Counted from the stretch's first letter, positions 13,073 to 24,829 are shown. The stretch: 64,000 bases of DNA from Mortierella sp. BCC40632 (GCA_011634665.1 WAEK01000018.1:721501-785500); one strand, 5' to 3'. Notes: a model not told the origin generated them from the sequence alone. Program-made: numbers and translations.

Positions 13073-13913
13073 ACAGCAACAGCAACATCAATATCCACAA
13101 CAACCACAATCATTCCAGACCTATGCACAGCCACCTCAACATGCATGTACATATCAAGACCCAAGGCTTCCTCCTCAAGAGTCACTCCAGGACATGTCCC
13201 CTGAGAGTCACCCATATCCTTCGCAGAGAGAGCAATTGCCACCCCTACATCATCAGGAGATGCTCTCACAGACATCATTTGGCTCGGATCCATATCCTCC
13301 ACCTCGCAATGACGTGCTTGAGCGACGTAGAAGCTATGGATCAATGCAGCAACAGCGACTAAAGCCATCCTACTCCCCTCTTGCTGTACAGGAACCTAGG
13401 CCATCTGCTGCCCGCTCTTCAGCTCGTTCGTCCATTTCGTCTACTTCATCGACCTCGTCTGTCTCTTGCCCCTCTGGACCCTCGCCAATGATTGCTTCGA
13501 CGGTCTCCGCTCTTGTCGAGAACCACCACCATCACCACCACCAGTACTCAATGCAACCACCCAATCAGTCACCACTACCACTCAATTTGCCAGGAACCGA
13601 AGGAATGACTGTCCTTCGAAACGAAGAGGGCTCGATCATGGTCTATAACCCCGTTACTGACACGGCTACATTCCGATGTGAGCTTTGCCCATCTGAGTCC
13701 TTTGGGCGGATCCATGATTTGAAGCGCCATCAGACGTCGAAGCATCAGGAAATGACATGGCCATGTGATTTTTGTCACCGACCATTTGTAAGAAGAGACG
13801 CATTACTCCGACATTATACTGTCAAGGCTGCAAGGGACGATGGAATTCATCCAGCGTCTCATGAGGTAGAAAGATTGATGGCTGCACGCGCCCGTGCCAA
13901 AATGCTTTACTAG
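11271..13913 (+). CDS. PolyQ C2H2 zinc-finger transcription regulator
   Basis: Single-exon gene for 880 residues; the ATG at 11271 follows the CT-rich leader in an AAAC context. Nearly all of the protein is low-complexity (Ser/Pro/Gln/His-rich), with two polyglutamine tracts coded by CAA/CAG at about 12358-12404 and 13037-13088, and a six-histidine run near 13526. The DNA-binding part is at the extreme C-terminus: finger 1 has C-x2-C then HDLKRHQTSKH (about residues 803-825); finger 2 starts CDFCHRPFVRRDALLRH (about 831-847), but the next histidine comes only 12 residues later instead of 3-5. This is the layout of fungal nuclear C2H2 regulators with a terminal finger pair. Target genes cannot be read from the sequence. 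Convergent with the TFIIF beta gene. Confidence 0.85.
12358..12404 (+). repeat. CAA/CAG repeat coding polyglutamine 1
   Basis: Trinucleotide run, mostly CAA, in frame with the zinc-finger protein; read in the other frames it gives polyN or polyV shadows. Confidence 0.9.
13037..13088 (+). repeat. CAG/CAA repeat coding polyglutamine 2
   Basis: Second in-frame glutamine tract of the zinc-finger protein, preceded by three (CAACCGCCA)-type units coding Pro-Gln repeats. Confidence 0.9.
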
Positions 13914-14483
13914 GAACTGTAAAGGTAGCAAGCATATCCAGAGAAAATGTGAAGGAAAAAGAGTTGCAAGGAAATGGAGAAAGAAGGAAGGCATAGAAAA
14001 AAAAATTAGCAAAATCGTCAAAACAAAGAATAAAACAGATTCTCGCCGAGTATTCATTTTGTGCTCGTTTACTGGACCCTTGTTTTTTTTTTTTTTTTTA
14101 AAAGGGGAAGGGAGGAGGAGGACTGGACCGCGGTTGTTACTATGAGCCATGTGGTCGATGGTGACACGAGAAGGGAAGGAATAAGATGAATATTTGCAGG
14201 TCAGCTGTGCCTCAATTGAGCAATAAATACTTGTGGTGCATTGGAAGAAACCACTAGCCTTTTTTTTTTTTTTTTTTTGTGGTTGGGTTTATACATATCA
14301 TGATGGAAGCAAGAGAGGGCGAGTGAAGGAGAGGGAAAGTTAACTTAGAGTACATTCAATCCTTTAAAGGATGGGAACAAAATGCAAGTAAAAAAAAAAA
14401 AAAAAAAATAGATATATAGTCGATTTGGTCTCTTGGCAAAGAGTAAGAGAGGGAGAGAGTATGGTTTACGATGGCTACTTCTA
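13914..14483. other. Convergent 3' region
   Basis: The 570 bases between the stop codons of the zinc-finger gene (+) and TFIIF beta (-) contain T- and A-runs near 14083-14099, 14261-14278 and 14391-14409 and AATAAA-like signals (near 14028 and 14222). I see no gene. Confidence 0.7.
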
Positions 14484-16074
14484 CTATTGGACCTCCACTT
14501 CCACCATCTCGTCCTCATCCTCTTCGAAATCTTCTTCATCGTCATCAACATGGTCTACCATAGTCGCTGTCTCACCAGAGGCCACACCCACAGCTGCTGG
14601 ATTGAAAGTCGTCTCAAGTTCAGCATTTGGCACTTTGGCTCCTGACCCAGCGCCTGAAGAAGATGAACCAGCGGCAGAGGCTGCAGCGGCCGCACGTCCT
14701 GCAGCACCAGCAAACTCAGGCTTGAGTTGATACTTGGCTGTGTAGGGACCTTTTTTGATAAAGTTGCAAATCTCCCCCAGAACCTCCTTGAGATAGGAAT
14801 GGGGCTGTTTACAGTATTCAACCAAACCCTTGAAGGACCAGTAAGGGTATTGCTCAAAAGCAGCAAACAACATATCCATAAGCTCGTTCCTGGGCATACG
14901 CGTTGTTTTTTGATCCATTTGCACTTTGACTTTCTTTTGCTTTTTAAAAAAAAAAAAAAAAAAAAAAAGGGGTGGGGGGGATTAGGGAAGAGAGAGGAAC
15001 AGAGAGATATAAGTGTGAGTAAGCCGCCTCTTGCATCTCTTACAAATGATTCCTTTTCGATAAGATAGTTCGAGTAACAAAAAAAAAAGAGAGACGATGA
15101 AATCCTTACAATAAAACCATTTCGAATACCGACGCCTGGCAAGAACATTCCACCTCTGTCAGCCGCCTTGCTCTCTCCCAAGATCTGGACAGATCGACCA
15201 CCTTTCTTAGCGGCCTCAATAGTACGCTCTCTCATGATTTCACGATACTCTGCACTGCCGGGTAGTGGCGTGACGGCACATTCGTGTTTGATGGTCGCGA
15301 GCAGTGACGTTGCCTTTCCTGTAGGATACCCCGGGGTGTTGTTCTTTGGGTGTGTGCCTGTCGGTTCGGTAAAGACAAATGTGTTGGTGACCTGGTTGGC
15401 ACTCATGTTGAGGGTGTAGACTTTAGGTAGGTTGGCTGTAATACCATCCGTGGGGAGAAGCAGTTGAAATGGTGCCGAGTTCGGATCGTTTGGATTGGTT
15501 CTATTTACCATAGCAGCAGAACGATGCACGGAAGCCATGGTGGGCTATCAGTTAGATTCTCGAGCTGAAAACACCGATTACCAAAATAATATTTAGAGAG
15601 TCGATGCCCCTTCTTCCCCCTCCTGGTTAGCTTGTTGTCCTGAAAGCCTCGATATGGTGGCCTTTAGTGGTACTTTCAAAAGTGAGGCGGTGTCCTTACT
15701 CTTTGAATATCCTAACTTTGCCGAGATCCACGCCGTCTTCGTTTACTGTCGACCACCTATCCGCCAGGAACTTTGGAATCTAAAAAAGGAAACCCCCAAA
15801 ACAGAAAATGATAGAGGTTAGGCCCAGAGAGTCCAGTGCTCTATCTTTGGAGTTCCATAGCAGGCGATTCCACAGTAAAGAAAAATAAAATAGGTACCTT
15901 GACCAACCATGCCTGCGTTCCTGCATGAGACATGTCCAAGTCTCCAACAACATTCCCATCTTCATCTACAACTTCGTCCTCTGACTCAAAATTCTCTTTG
16001 GTTTCATCTCCTTCCTCAAAGAGCGAATCGAATTCTGCGGGTCGTTTCCTTGAAGGGCGATCTTCGTCAGACAT
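14484..16074 (-). CDS. TFG2: Transcription initiation factor IIF, beta subunit
   Basis: RAP30-type subunit of TFIIF, which binds RNA polymerase II and brings it to the promoter. Exons (minus): 16074-15898, 15779-15700, 15500-15110, 14933-14484, giving 365 residues in one frame. The start at 16074 (MSDEDRP) was preferred to an in-frame ATG at 16158 because the family begins shortly before the WLVKVPK block. Visible family marks: AWLVK/IPKFLADRW, split by intron 1; KVRIFKE, ending exon 2; LATIKHECAVTP with EYREIMRERT in exon 3; and the C-terminal winged helix TRMPRNELMDMLFAAFEQ and YWSFKGLVEYCKQP in exon 4. The end is an acidic, Ala-rich tail. Introns hold A/T runs. Divergent from the eL32 gene. 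Secure identification; yeast calls this gene TFG2 and animals GTF2F2. Confidence 0.93.
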
Positions 16075-17206
16075 GTTGAGATTTCCCGGTGTCGCGCGTT
16101 GTTCCGAGGTACTGAAGGTATCCCCAAAGGTGAGATAGATGCAAGCGTCGAAAGGCAAAGGAGGATGCGATGCGTTCGGTAGTGTAAGCTCTTTCCTGTG
16201 CTTGGTCTTTTCTTCTACTTCTTTAGTCTTCTAGTTCCTTGTTACTTCGCCGTGATGCACAAAGGAAAGAAATGTGCAGCGTAGCTCCCCACGGCCTTTC
16301 TTCTATAGATTTAAGGGGGCAATAAATAGAGTGATCAATGACGTATGAGAAACTAGAATTGGTTTGAGTAGAATTTTTGCCCCTCCAACCACAATCGAGA
16401 GGGCGATTAAAAATTAGTGGGCCGCGGCCCTTTGTGGTTCCCTCTCTTCGATTCTTATTCCGTATGTGACCTGACGTTGATAGGGAGAAAGAGGGGAGGA
16501 AGAATCCAAGGGCCTTGAAGGCATCCATCGATCGATCGGTTGATCGATCCATGTGTCCCCTTGGACATCCTACTTCACCATCCATCCGTCGACAGAGGCC
16601 TACCCCGTACAACACAGCTATAGGACCAGCACCTTTATCTATGGGTCAGACAGGAACCAACACCAAGAGCAGCATACATTTTATGAAAGAAAGAAACGAC
16701 CACTAGAACCAACTCAACAAGGACAATCTACACAGCTCCATGAGCTCTCGCTCCGACATCATGATCTCGGCAAAAGGCACAGCTACAATCACGACCTAAC
16801 AAAGAAACTGCATAATCACTCGGACCCATCGCTCTCTGTCTCGCACCACTACACAATCTTTTGAATATTTGGTCATTCAGCAGGAGAGGAGAGGATCCAT
16901 GATCTTTAGCAGAGATTTAAGGATTGGGACATGTGCCACCTCTGACCATCGCTCCAACAATCCAATACAGATCTGACGCCATCACCTTTTTGAACAACAG
17001 CTCCATGTGGAAACGCTGCCTCATTGATCTCAGTCCACACTTGAGTGATCACTCTAGGGAAAAAACAACAAGCTACAGGGCGCGGATCAATCTAGTCCAA
17101 TCTACACCTCATCCCAAAAACAATCTAAAAACATCACTGCAGACCTCTAACCTTGGAACTATTGCTCTATTGTTGGCACCCTTTGAAAAAATGTTTTTAT
17201 TAGAAA
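16075..17206. promoter_or_regulatory. Divergent promoter region, TFIIF beta / eL32
   Basis: About 1.1 kb between two divergent start codons. It contains a GATC-rich near-palindrome at 16525-16552 (ATCGATCGATC facing GATCGATC). No open frame in it is convincing. It must hold the promoters of both genes, but I could not identify specific factor sites. Confidence 0.6.
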
Positions 17207-18109
17207 ATGGTCACTCCTCTTAAGAAGCACACCATCGTGAAGAAGCACACCGCTACCTTCAAGCGTCACCAGTCTGACCGCTACAAGTCCGTCAAGGTAC
17301 GGGAGAGTTACTTTTATGTTTCTTTTGTTCTAAAAGGATGGCGATTCAGGATTTACTGCCGGTCTTTGTGGAGACAGTCAATTGAGCCATTGGACAACAA
17401 GTGACGAAGCCAATATAGTTGAAAAAAGGCGCCTGCGATAGCTGCTTAAGGTGTAACATGGATCGCCAGTGGAGATATACAAATGAGAAAACCTCTAAGG
17501 AAAAAAGCAGCAAGAGGCCAGCAGGGATGCTAGCCTTCAGTCTACAAAGGACTCGACAGGCTCAATGTAGAGAGCGAGAGACACTCGAAATCGGCACTCG
17601 TCCGTCCTCCATCAAAGCGTCTATCCCTTATTCCACGCGAGGCAGAATTCTCAGAAATGCAAACCATTGGAACGAAAAGACCTTCAGGATTACCAACCTG
17701 TTCACTTGCCAATTGGCCTCCACAGATTGCAACGAGTACTTGCCGATCTCACTAACACAAACACCATTTCTTGTTCTCTCGTTTTGCTCGTTCTCGTAAA
17801 CAGGAGTCATGGAGAAAGCCCAAGGGTATTGATAACCGTGTCCGTCGCCGCTTCAAGGGCCAGATTGCCATGCCCAAGATCGGTTACGGTAACAACAAGC
17901 TTACCCGCCACATGCTCCCCAGCGGCTTCAAGAAGTTTGTTGTCTCGAACGTTGCCGAGTTGAACTTGCTCATGATGCACAACCGCACCTTCGCTGCCGA
18001 GATCGCCCACAACGTCTCGTCCCGCAACCGCATCGCCATTGTTGAGCGCGCTCAGCAGCTCAGCATCCGCGTCACCAACGCCAACGCTCGTGTCAGAACC
18101 GAGGCTTAA
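17207..18109 (+). CDS. RPL32: Large-subunit ribosomal protein eL32
   Basis: Two exons, 17207-17296 and 17804-18109, give 131 residues, the usual length. The protein begins [15 protein letters not shown] and carries the family blocks [41 protein letters not shown] and [15 protein letters not shown]. It belongs to the 60S subunit and acts in the cytoplasm. Codon choice is strongly C-ending, as expected for a highly expressed gene. The single intron is 507 nt, much longer than the others in the window, and lies after codon 30. An AATAAA lies 25 nt after the stop (18135-18140). Convergent with the DIS3L-type gene, with only 183 nt between stops. Confidence 0.97.
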
Positions 18110-18214
18110 ATCAACAGCTCTTTATTCTGCTCAAAATAAACCCTTGACAAGAGAGAATGAACCAATCTTTTTTGTTTTTCATGAGAGTCGATATTGTAGC
18201 TTTTGATGTGCAAA

Positions 18215-18216
<2 letters not shown>

Positions 18217-18254
<38 letters not shown>
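18217..18254 (+). repeat. (GA)n microsatellite
   Basis: Uninterrupted AG dinucleotides in the short 3' region between the convergent eL32 and DIS3L-type genes. Confidence 0.95.
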
Positions 18255-18257
<3 letters not shown>

Positions 18258-18292
18258 ATGATCCTTTAATTGATCGCTGTCTATGAATGCTT

Positions 18293-21200
18293 CTACTCTA
18301 TCTTGGTCTCGGACGACTCGACAATTCGGAAACGGTCAAATGCATCCATGAGGCTGTAGATGCTAGAGTCAGCTCGGGTCTGAGAATAAAGGTCTTCTGG
18401 GTCGGTTTGCTTTTTGCCACCTTTCTTTTTGTTAGTTTTAGTACCCTTCAAAGACCCGGCAGCTTCTTCCTCTCCCTGACGGATATGTTGGATCAGCTCA
18501 CGCTCAGAGAACTTGACAAGTTCTGAATCTTGTTGAGCTATCCGCTTGACCTCGTCCTGTTTGAGCTGTTGCCCGACAGATCCCTTCTGCTTGAATAGAC
18601 GACTGGTCGGAGGAATTGATTGTGGTCCAGTAAAAGAGTCGGTCGTCGACTTGGGTGGCTCGAGACCGATCAAGGTCATATAGATGCTGTGTCGATGGGC
18701 TAATGACTTTTTGAGTCGAAGAGCGACCTGGACCTTGTCGAACAAGCGGAACTGGACAAGTCTTGCCAACCCATTGCCCCCATCAGAAGCGTATTTGCTT
18801 GCTACTGCGGCTGGTACAGAGATCGAGATCTTGGTAACCAGATCAGTGTCCATCTCGCACCCCGAGACGGATATCAAGTGGTCTTTGGATACAAGTTGTT
18901 CATCCTTGTCTTTTTGCCTCTTCGTCAAAGAGTTGAGGACCGACAGAGGGACAACAACATCTCCAGATTTCTCTTTTAGGTAAACTGGTCCCTTGATACC
19001 GAGTCGAGGCACAAACACAAAGAATCCATTCTCGCGAATCTCAGAAATAATGCCCGCTTCGATATAAGGGATCTCATCCTCGTCCATGTCCTTTTCACTG
19101 CTTTCCAGATCAGTCACCGCATGATGCTTGCGAGTGCGTTGAAGAATGAACAGTGTCTGGAAAAGCTCTGTGGAGTCCTTTTGAGCCAACTTGGATTCTC
19201 TGTTTTTGTAATTCAGATGATCAGCGAGTTGTTCCATTTTGACTCCATTCTTGAGCAGCTCAGAAAAGGCCAATGATGATACAGCTGAAGATGGTGTGGG
19301 CAACACAGTGTTCTTAGCAGACAATGGTTTCTCCTCAACGCACGCCGTTAATTGTCGATGAACCACAAGATCTGCATATCTGCGGATTGGAGACTAGGTG
19401 CACAAAACGTTGACGTGAGATGAGTTAGCTTCAAATCATCAAATCACTACCCTGCTGTGTGGCTCGGATAAATAGAAAGAGAAAGCGTCTTACTGTAAAG
19501 TGGGTATAAAAGTCTAGGGCAAGGCCATAATGCGCATATTCATTGACGGGATACGATCCTGAGGACATGTAGCTGGCCTCCGACATGGCCATGGTTGCCA
19601 TTGTCTTTAAAAGTCTAACAAACTCTACATCGCCCTGAGATTTGGCAGCGCAGTCTCGCAACGAGTTTGCCAAGGCAAGGTTTGAACTTGTGTCAATGGT
19701 GAACCCCTATTATGTAACCATCAGTCAATATTTCATGAGAGTTTCGCCTATTAAATGATAGCATTTTCAAAGATTCCAACGTAAAAAAAAAAAAAAAAAA
19801 GACATACCCTACTCTCTGCTGCTCGAATGAGCATCCTGAAGTGACTTTCAATGGGCGGTGGGTGATGACGCAACATAGCTGAATCCCGGAACCCTGTATA
19901 GGTCCTTTTGGCAACATACGAGTTAGCCATAACCATTGCCTCTTCGATAATCTGATGAACTTCGAGGGGTTGTTTTGGTAGGATATCAGAGATACCACCA
20001 TCCTCTTCCTTGAATTTGAACTTCACCTCGGAACTCTCCAGTTCTAGGCCACCACCAGCCATTCGGCGTGCCTATGAAGGATAGTCCATATCCGAAATAT
20101 TAATTTGCTTTGTTCGTGCGTGGGTATTACAACTGAGAAGTTACAAAAAATAAAAATAAAAATAAAAATAAAACATACTCGGACTTTGCGCATAGTCTTG
20201 GCTAGCAAAACCACCGACGGCTTGAGTTGTTTGCATAGTTTGGCATCAAGGCCAGGAACAGCATCTTTCCCGTTTAAAAGGCCCTGGGCCTGTTCGTATT
20301 CCATCTCACAGGATGACCGAATAACTGTCCGACCAAACCACGTATCAATGACATTTGCCTCAGAGTCAAGCGTCCACATTACTGACACTAAAGAGAAGAA
20401 AAGCAGATCAGAGCAAATGTTATCCTACAGTATCCAGAAAAGAAATGGAACACAAGCCTAGCCATCTTTGACAAGTCAACATACTGGAGTACCGGTCGAC
20501 ACGGTGCCTGAGGGAGCAAATCTGCTCACTGAGAACCTTTGGTAACATGTCGAATCTTCGATCTGAGAGGTACACGGTCGTGCCTCTTGATCTTGCTTCC
20601 AGGTCAGTCAAAGAATTCTCTTTGACAAAAAAACTCACATCCGCGATATGAACGCCAAACTCGATATTGCCATTCTCGAGTTCCCGGATCGAGATAGCAT
20701 CGTCAATATCCTGACAATTTGGGGGATCAATGCTGAACACAATGTGTTTCCGCAGATCTCGTCTTCTCGCGAGTTCATTAGGTTCTGGTCTCCAGGGATT
20801 CTCTATCGTGTTGACAGGCATCTCCTTGAGGGAGCCTTCACTGAACCCTTGCGTAGTCTGTGAGACGGAGATTCCATGCTCAATCAAAATGGCCGAAATT
20901 TCTGTATCGAGCTCATGCGCAGGTCCAATACTCCGGACATAATGTCCATTCGGGTACTGAGAATTTGTAGGCCAACTGTCGATTCGAACCACAATCCGCT
21001 GATTAGAAAGAACTTTTGGGTCGTGGTGGCGGATTCTGATCTTGGGAATAATCGGATTCAGAGGCAAGACCAGGTGAAATGAGCCCGACTCCTTTTCGGA
21101 CCCCTCCTGAAGTGTGGCAACATAGGGTTGCCAGTTTCGAGTCATAACTCCAACTACACGTCCTGTAGGCTTGATTTCACGGAGCCGACGGCCAGTCGAA

Positions 21201-22734
21201 AGTTGCTCGTCATCATCGTCTGCAACTGTGTGTATCTCTTCAGGATTGTAAGAGATGTGAGTGGATGGAGCGACCCAGGACGCTTTGTTGAGAAGCTCAA
21301 CTACAACCATGTCTCCATGAACAGCACGATTCCTATGTTCGGATCCCATGATGACAATCTCTCCAATATTTGCGTTTCCACGGATAAATGCTTGATCCCG
21401 ATGATTGGCTCGTACTTTTAGGACACCCTGAAAAAATCTCTCGGACTTGACACCTGCCTCAAGCTCTGACAATGGTTTATACTAAAAGATTGTGGAGAAG
21501 AAAAAATAGATATCAATGCGGATGAAATGTGCATTATCCGAGACACCGTTTCCACATCAGGCAGAGAAAACAATAGCCCTGCCAGCTTTCTTACCTCTTG
21601 ATACCCAGTGGGCGAACTCTTCTTCGATAAGCCCGATTCTAGCGTTTGCGTCATTACATCTTCCTCTAGGATAGCCTCCTTAAGAGAATCGAAAAGTTCA
21701 TGTAGTACTGAATTGTTGGGCCAATATTGGTTTAGATATTGCTTCGATGATAAGACTGTAATGCCCTCAATATCGAGGTACGCTGCTGCATCTGCTTGGG
21801 AAAACTATTAAGTTGAATTTTAGCATATTTGGTAACAGGCTTTTTTTAGAGAACTCCTGGTACACATAAAACAATCTCAATAGTTCAAAGAGCGAAATAA
21901 AACTAAAAGGTACCTGCTCCGAAAGAAGAATAACTGGAACTTGTCTTTGGAGGTGGTCATAATACCACAGAGCCGACTTCAAAAGCGCCCTCCAGTCCCT
22001 TTGTTCGATCGACTCGTGTGGTTCCCGTTCAACATGAGTGTCTTCACAATGCTCATTGCAAAAAACTACGCTCCGGCGTCTTGGATCCTTAGCTACCTGC
22101 CTTAAACTTTTGTACGTTCTCGACTTGTCCTCGCTTTGAAGCTAATTAGAATACTGGACACATTAGATATTGTCTTTCTTTCCAAAATTCTTCCTGCAAA
22201 CATGTTTAGATCCGCCAACTGTTAATAGAAGATAAGCCAAGCGTAAGCTTACCCTCTGAAGGATTGTCTCGGTGAAGATAATATTAGTGAGCTCTTCTTG
22301 CTCCAGGAGTTCCACATAGCGCAGAGCCACCTATCGGGGAAAAAAGGAGGGCGGATCCGAGAAAAGCATCGATCATCAGTGTTTGCTTGTAACACAACTG
22401 ACCTGATTCCACAAGTGTTGAAATAGCTCCTTACAGAGTAGTCGGGTATGAGATAATACGGTGTCTCCGATGTCAACAAACTGGATTCTACTTTGACTTT
22501 TTCATGACAGGGAGGGTTCAGAAGGCACTGACTCGAAAGACATGGGATATCCGTGCGTAGGTAGACTGTCAGGTGAGAAAGAAGAGGCCAAACTGTGAGA
22601 CAGAGTCGAGTCAGAGTATGAGAACTATGACGAGAAATGAGAGTGATCAGGATGCAATGACTACCTTCACGGACTCTTTTGATCACCGTATTCTTGTTGG
22701 TCTTTCTGAAATGAACATTTTCCGTCTTGAGCAT
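18293..22734 (-). CDS. DIS3L-type exosome 3'-5' exoribonuclease
   Basis: RNase II/RNB-family nuclease. Ten exons (minus): 22734-22665, 22565-22435, 22330-22253, 22141-21914, 21804-21595, 21481-20485, 20387-20179, 20071-19808, 19706-19494, 19393-18293; together 1,166 residues in one frame. The order is: N-terminal REVYLRTDIPC block; PIN domain (from about residue 50) with YYLIPDYS where DIS3 has PDTN; cold-shock domains; RNB domain with IDPPNCQDIDDAIS (catalytic Asp cluster, about 490-500), DRRFDMLPKVLSE and SPIRRYADLVVHR (about 801); S1-like domain (about 890-930). The N-terminal block and degenerate PIN match animal DIS3L, the cytoplasmic exosome nuclease, better than nuclear DIS3/Rrp44. DIS3L2 lacks a PIN domain, so it is a poorer fit. 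RNB residues appear intact, so exonuclease activity is expected and endonuclease activity doubtful. Confidence 0.9.
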
Positions 22735-23138
22735 GATGGTCGTTGGAGGAGTGTCTTTGAGGTGATGCACGCACTGTTTGCGCGTTCAACACCCCACTTT
22801 TTGAAAAATGCATCACGTGTTGTAGTCCCAAAGAAGGCGGTGTCCCTTCCACTACCACGCTCGTAGAAGTTCAAGAAGCTCAGGTGGATTACCACGTTAA
22901 CTTCAAAAGTAAAGCTTATTCCTCATCCATTTTCAAATTGCCGCGTTTTGATTGAGTATAGATTCTTCGACCTTTGTGCTTGTTGACAAATCGATCTTTT
23001 TCTCGTTTCACATCTCAGGCACCACATCCCTCTCTCTCGTACCCTCCCACGCACACTCTCTTGGTAGTCCCTATCATCTCGAACGCTGTCCTTCACCTAG
23101 TCTTTTCAACCCCAACAAAAAACATCTAGCTCATTTCT
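22735..23138. promoter_or_regulatory. Divergent promoter, DIS3L-type gene / Ctr1
   Basis: 404 bases between divergent starts. The block 22911-22960 (AAGCTTATTC...AATTGCCGCG...GTATA) is repeated, slightly altered, upstream of Ctr2 and of the broken Ctr3, at a similar distance from the ATG. The core AATTGCCGC is at 22936-22944. This suggests a control element shared by the Ctr genes; its binding factor is unknown. Confidence 0.55.
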
Positions 23139-23830
23139 ATGGATCACGGCGGCGGACACGGCGGACACGGAGGCGACGGTGGCAACGGCGACCATGGTTC
23201 AGACGGAACTTGCAGCATGAACATGCTCTTCAACTGGTCCACTGAGAACGTCTGCGTTGTCTTCGAGTCCTGGAAAATCAACTCGCCACTCTCGTTGATT
23301 ATCTCTTGTATTGCTGTTATTGCTCTCACTGCCTCGTATGAGCTCCTCCGCGACTATTCTCGCCGATATGAACAACGATTGCTTGATGGGGACCGAAAGC
23401 GCCAATCTCCTGGAGAGTCTTTGCCTTCTGATACCCTCACGAATGATGAAACACCCCTCTTGAGTAACCAAGTTGGCACAGTGAAGTACGCACCAACCTA
23501 CTTTCGAGCGAACAAATTGTTCTAACTGCCCTGCTGCGCTCTTCCAAAAACAAAGAGTGAAGACCGAGCCATTAATAGCTACTATACCTTTTTTTTTTTT
23601 TTTTCTTTTTCTGCTGTCTATCGTTGCGTCCTAGGCTTACCAATCGTCAGCAGCTCACTCGCTCGCTCTTTTATACAGCACAAGTTTTCATGGGATTCTT
23701 TTTGATGCTCATTTTCATGACCTACAATGGTTATCTGATGATTAGTACAGCCGTAGGAGCGGGACTGGGATTCTTCTACTTTGGTAGCGATAACCTCTCA
23801 TCCTCTAGCAAAGCGCTGAGCTGCCACTAA
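23139..23830 (+). CDS. Ctr-family copper transporter 1
   Basis: High-affinity Cu(I) transporter, expected to act as a trimer in the plasma or vacuolar membrane. Exons 23139-23485 and 23635-23830 give 180 residues. The N-terminus is Gly/His/Asp-rich (MDHGGGHGGHGGDGG) and followed by CSMNMLFNWSTENVCVVFESW. Three membrane segments can be seen: SLIISCIAVIALTASYELL, then after a hydrophilic loop FMGFFLMLIFMTYNGYLM with the family MxxxM (MLIFM), then STAVGAGLGFFYFG with GxxxG (GAGLG). The C-terminus ends SCH, like the Cys/His copper-handling end of other Ctr proteins. The intron, 149 nt, lies in the loop and contains a T-run. First gene of the Ctr/P450 array. Confidence 0.92.
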
Positions 23831-24829
23831 GATTCAGTACGAACAAGAATGGCCAGGGTAATTGCTTTAGCTTCTTTCTCGTAGTCTCTTGAGTAGTCTA
23901 TCAAAGATGTCATTGTATATCGTGCAATTCAGGCCTATTTCAATATGGTTTTTTCTACATCCAAATGAGATTGCGGCTGCAAGCACTCTGAGATTATGCA
24001 CCTTGGTGGTCAGTGAAAAGTACTGGAAGCTAGTATGCTCATAGGAGAGCGCCGCTCGGTCAGTGCGGAACAATTACAAATCTAGGGTTGCATGGGATGG
24101 CTGATTTTGGATTGGTTTTTTGGTACAATTCGGAGGAGCAAAGAGTGCCCGATTTAGAAACCAAAAATGCGAACCGAACACTGCGACAGCCACCGAAAGA
24201 GTCTGTCGGGAGAACTGGACAACAAAACTTGATTGGTCAATGGTCCGAGGCCGCTTCGGGTCGATCCTTGTCCATTGGTTGAGGTGAGGCGGATAGATCT
24301 TGCGCAAGAACTTCAAGAGGCTTGTGTCCCATGCCAAGCTTGACTTGACGCGCAAAAGAAGGGGAGGGGGCGCGGGGGTTGAGTCGACTTTTCTATCTTT
24401 GGGTCCGAGCTGTATGATGGTTCCGCGTCCTTTGAAGAGCGGCGGTAGAGAGCGAGGCTCCAAGGACTTGAAAAAGAGCGCGACGTTCGGAATAAATTTT
24501 AGAGAGTTACCAAGAACTCTCTTTTTTTTTTCAACAAGCTTTCGGCCCCGACTTTTCTTCAACCACCGCGAGTATATTTTAGTAGCAGCTCACTCCTCTT
24601 CTCCTCTTCCTTCTCTTCCTCCTCCTCCTCCTCCCCCCACTAACATTAAAAAGTCCCGAGACACCCTCGATTTACATTTCATTCGGAGTCCCCACAAGAC
24701 CGACATTTGCATGTTGGTGGCAACGCGCCTTTGATTCTCATTGCTAGTTCATCTTCACGTTTTGATACCCAATACATTACTCCATCTCTTCTTCCCAGGT
24801 CATCAATTCTCCTCCCAAATTCTATAACG
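23831..24829. other. Intergenic, Ctr1 to P450-A
   Basis: One kilobase with no convincing gene. The last 300 bases are CT-rich and form the P450-A promoter and leader; a TATA-like GTATATTTTA lies at about 24572 and the 12-mer TTGGTGGCAACG at 24714-24725. The P450-A leader does not resemble those of P450-B and P450-C. Confidence 0.6.

Noticed and set aside
16075..16158. Upstream in-frame ATG for TFIIF beta, adding 28 residues
   Set aside because: The added sequence (MPFDACIYLTF...) is unlike the family start; the acidic MSDEDRP start fits better, although 5' RNA ends were not available.
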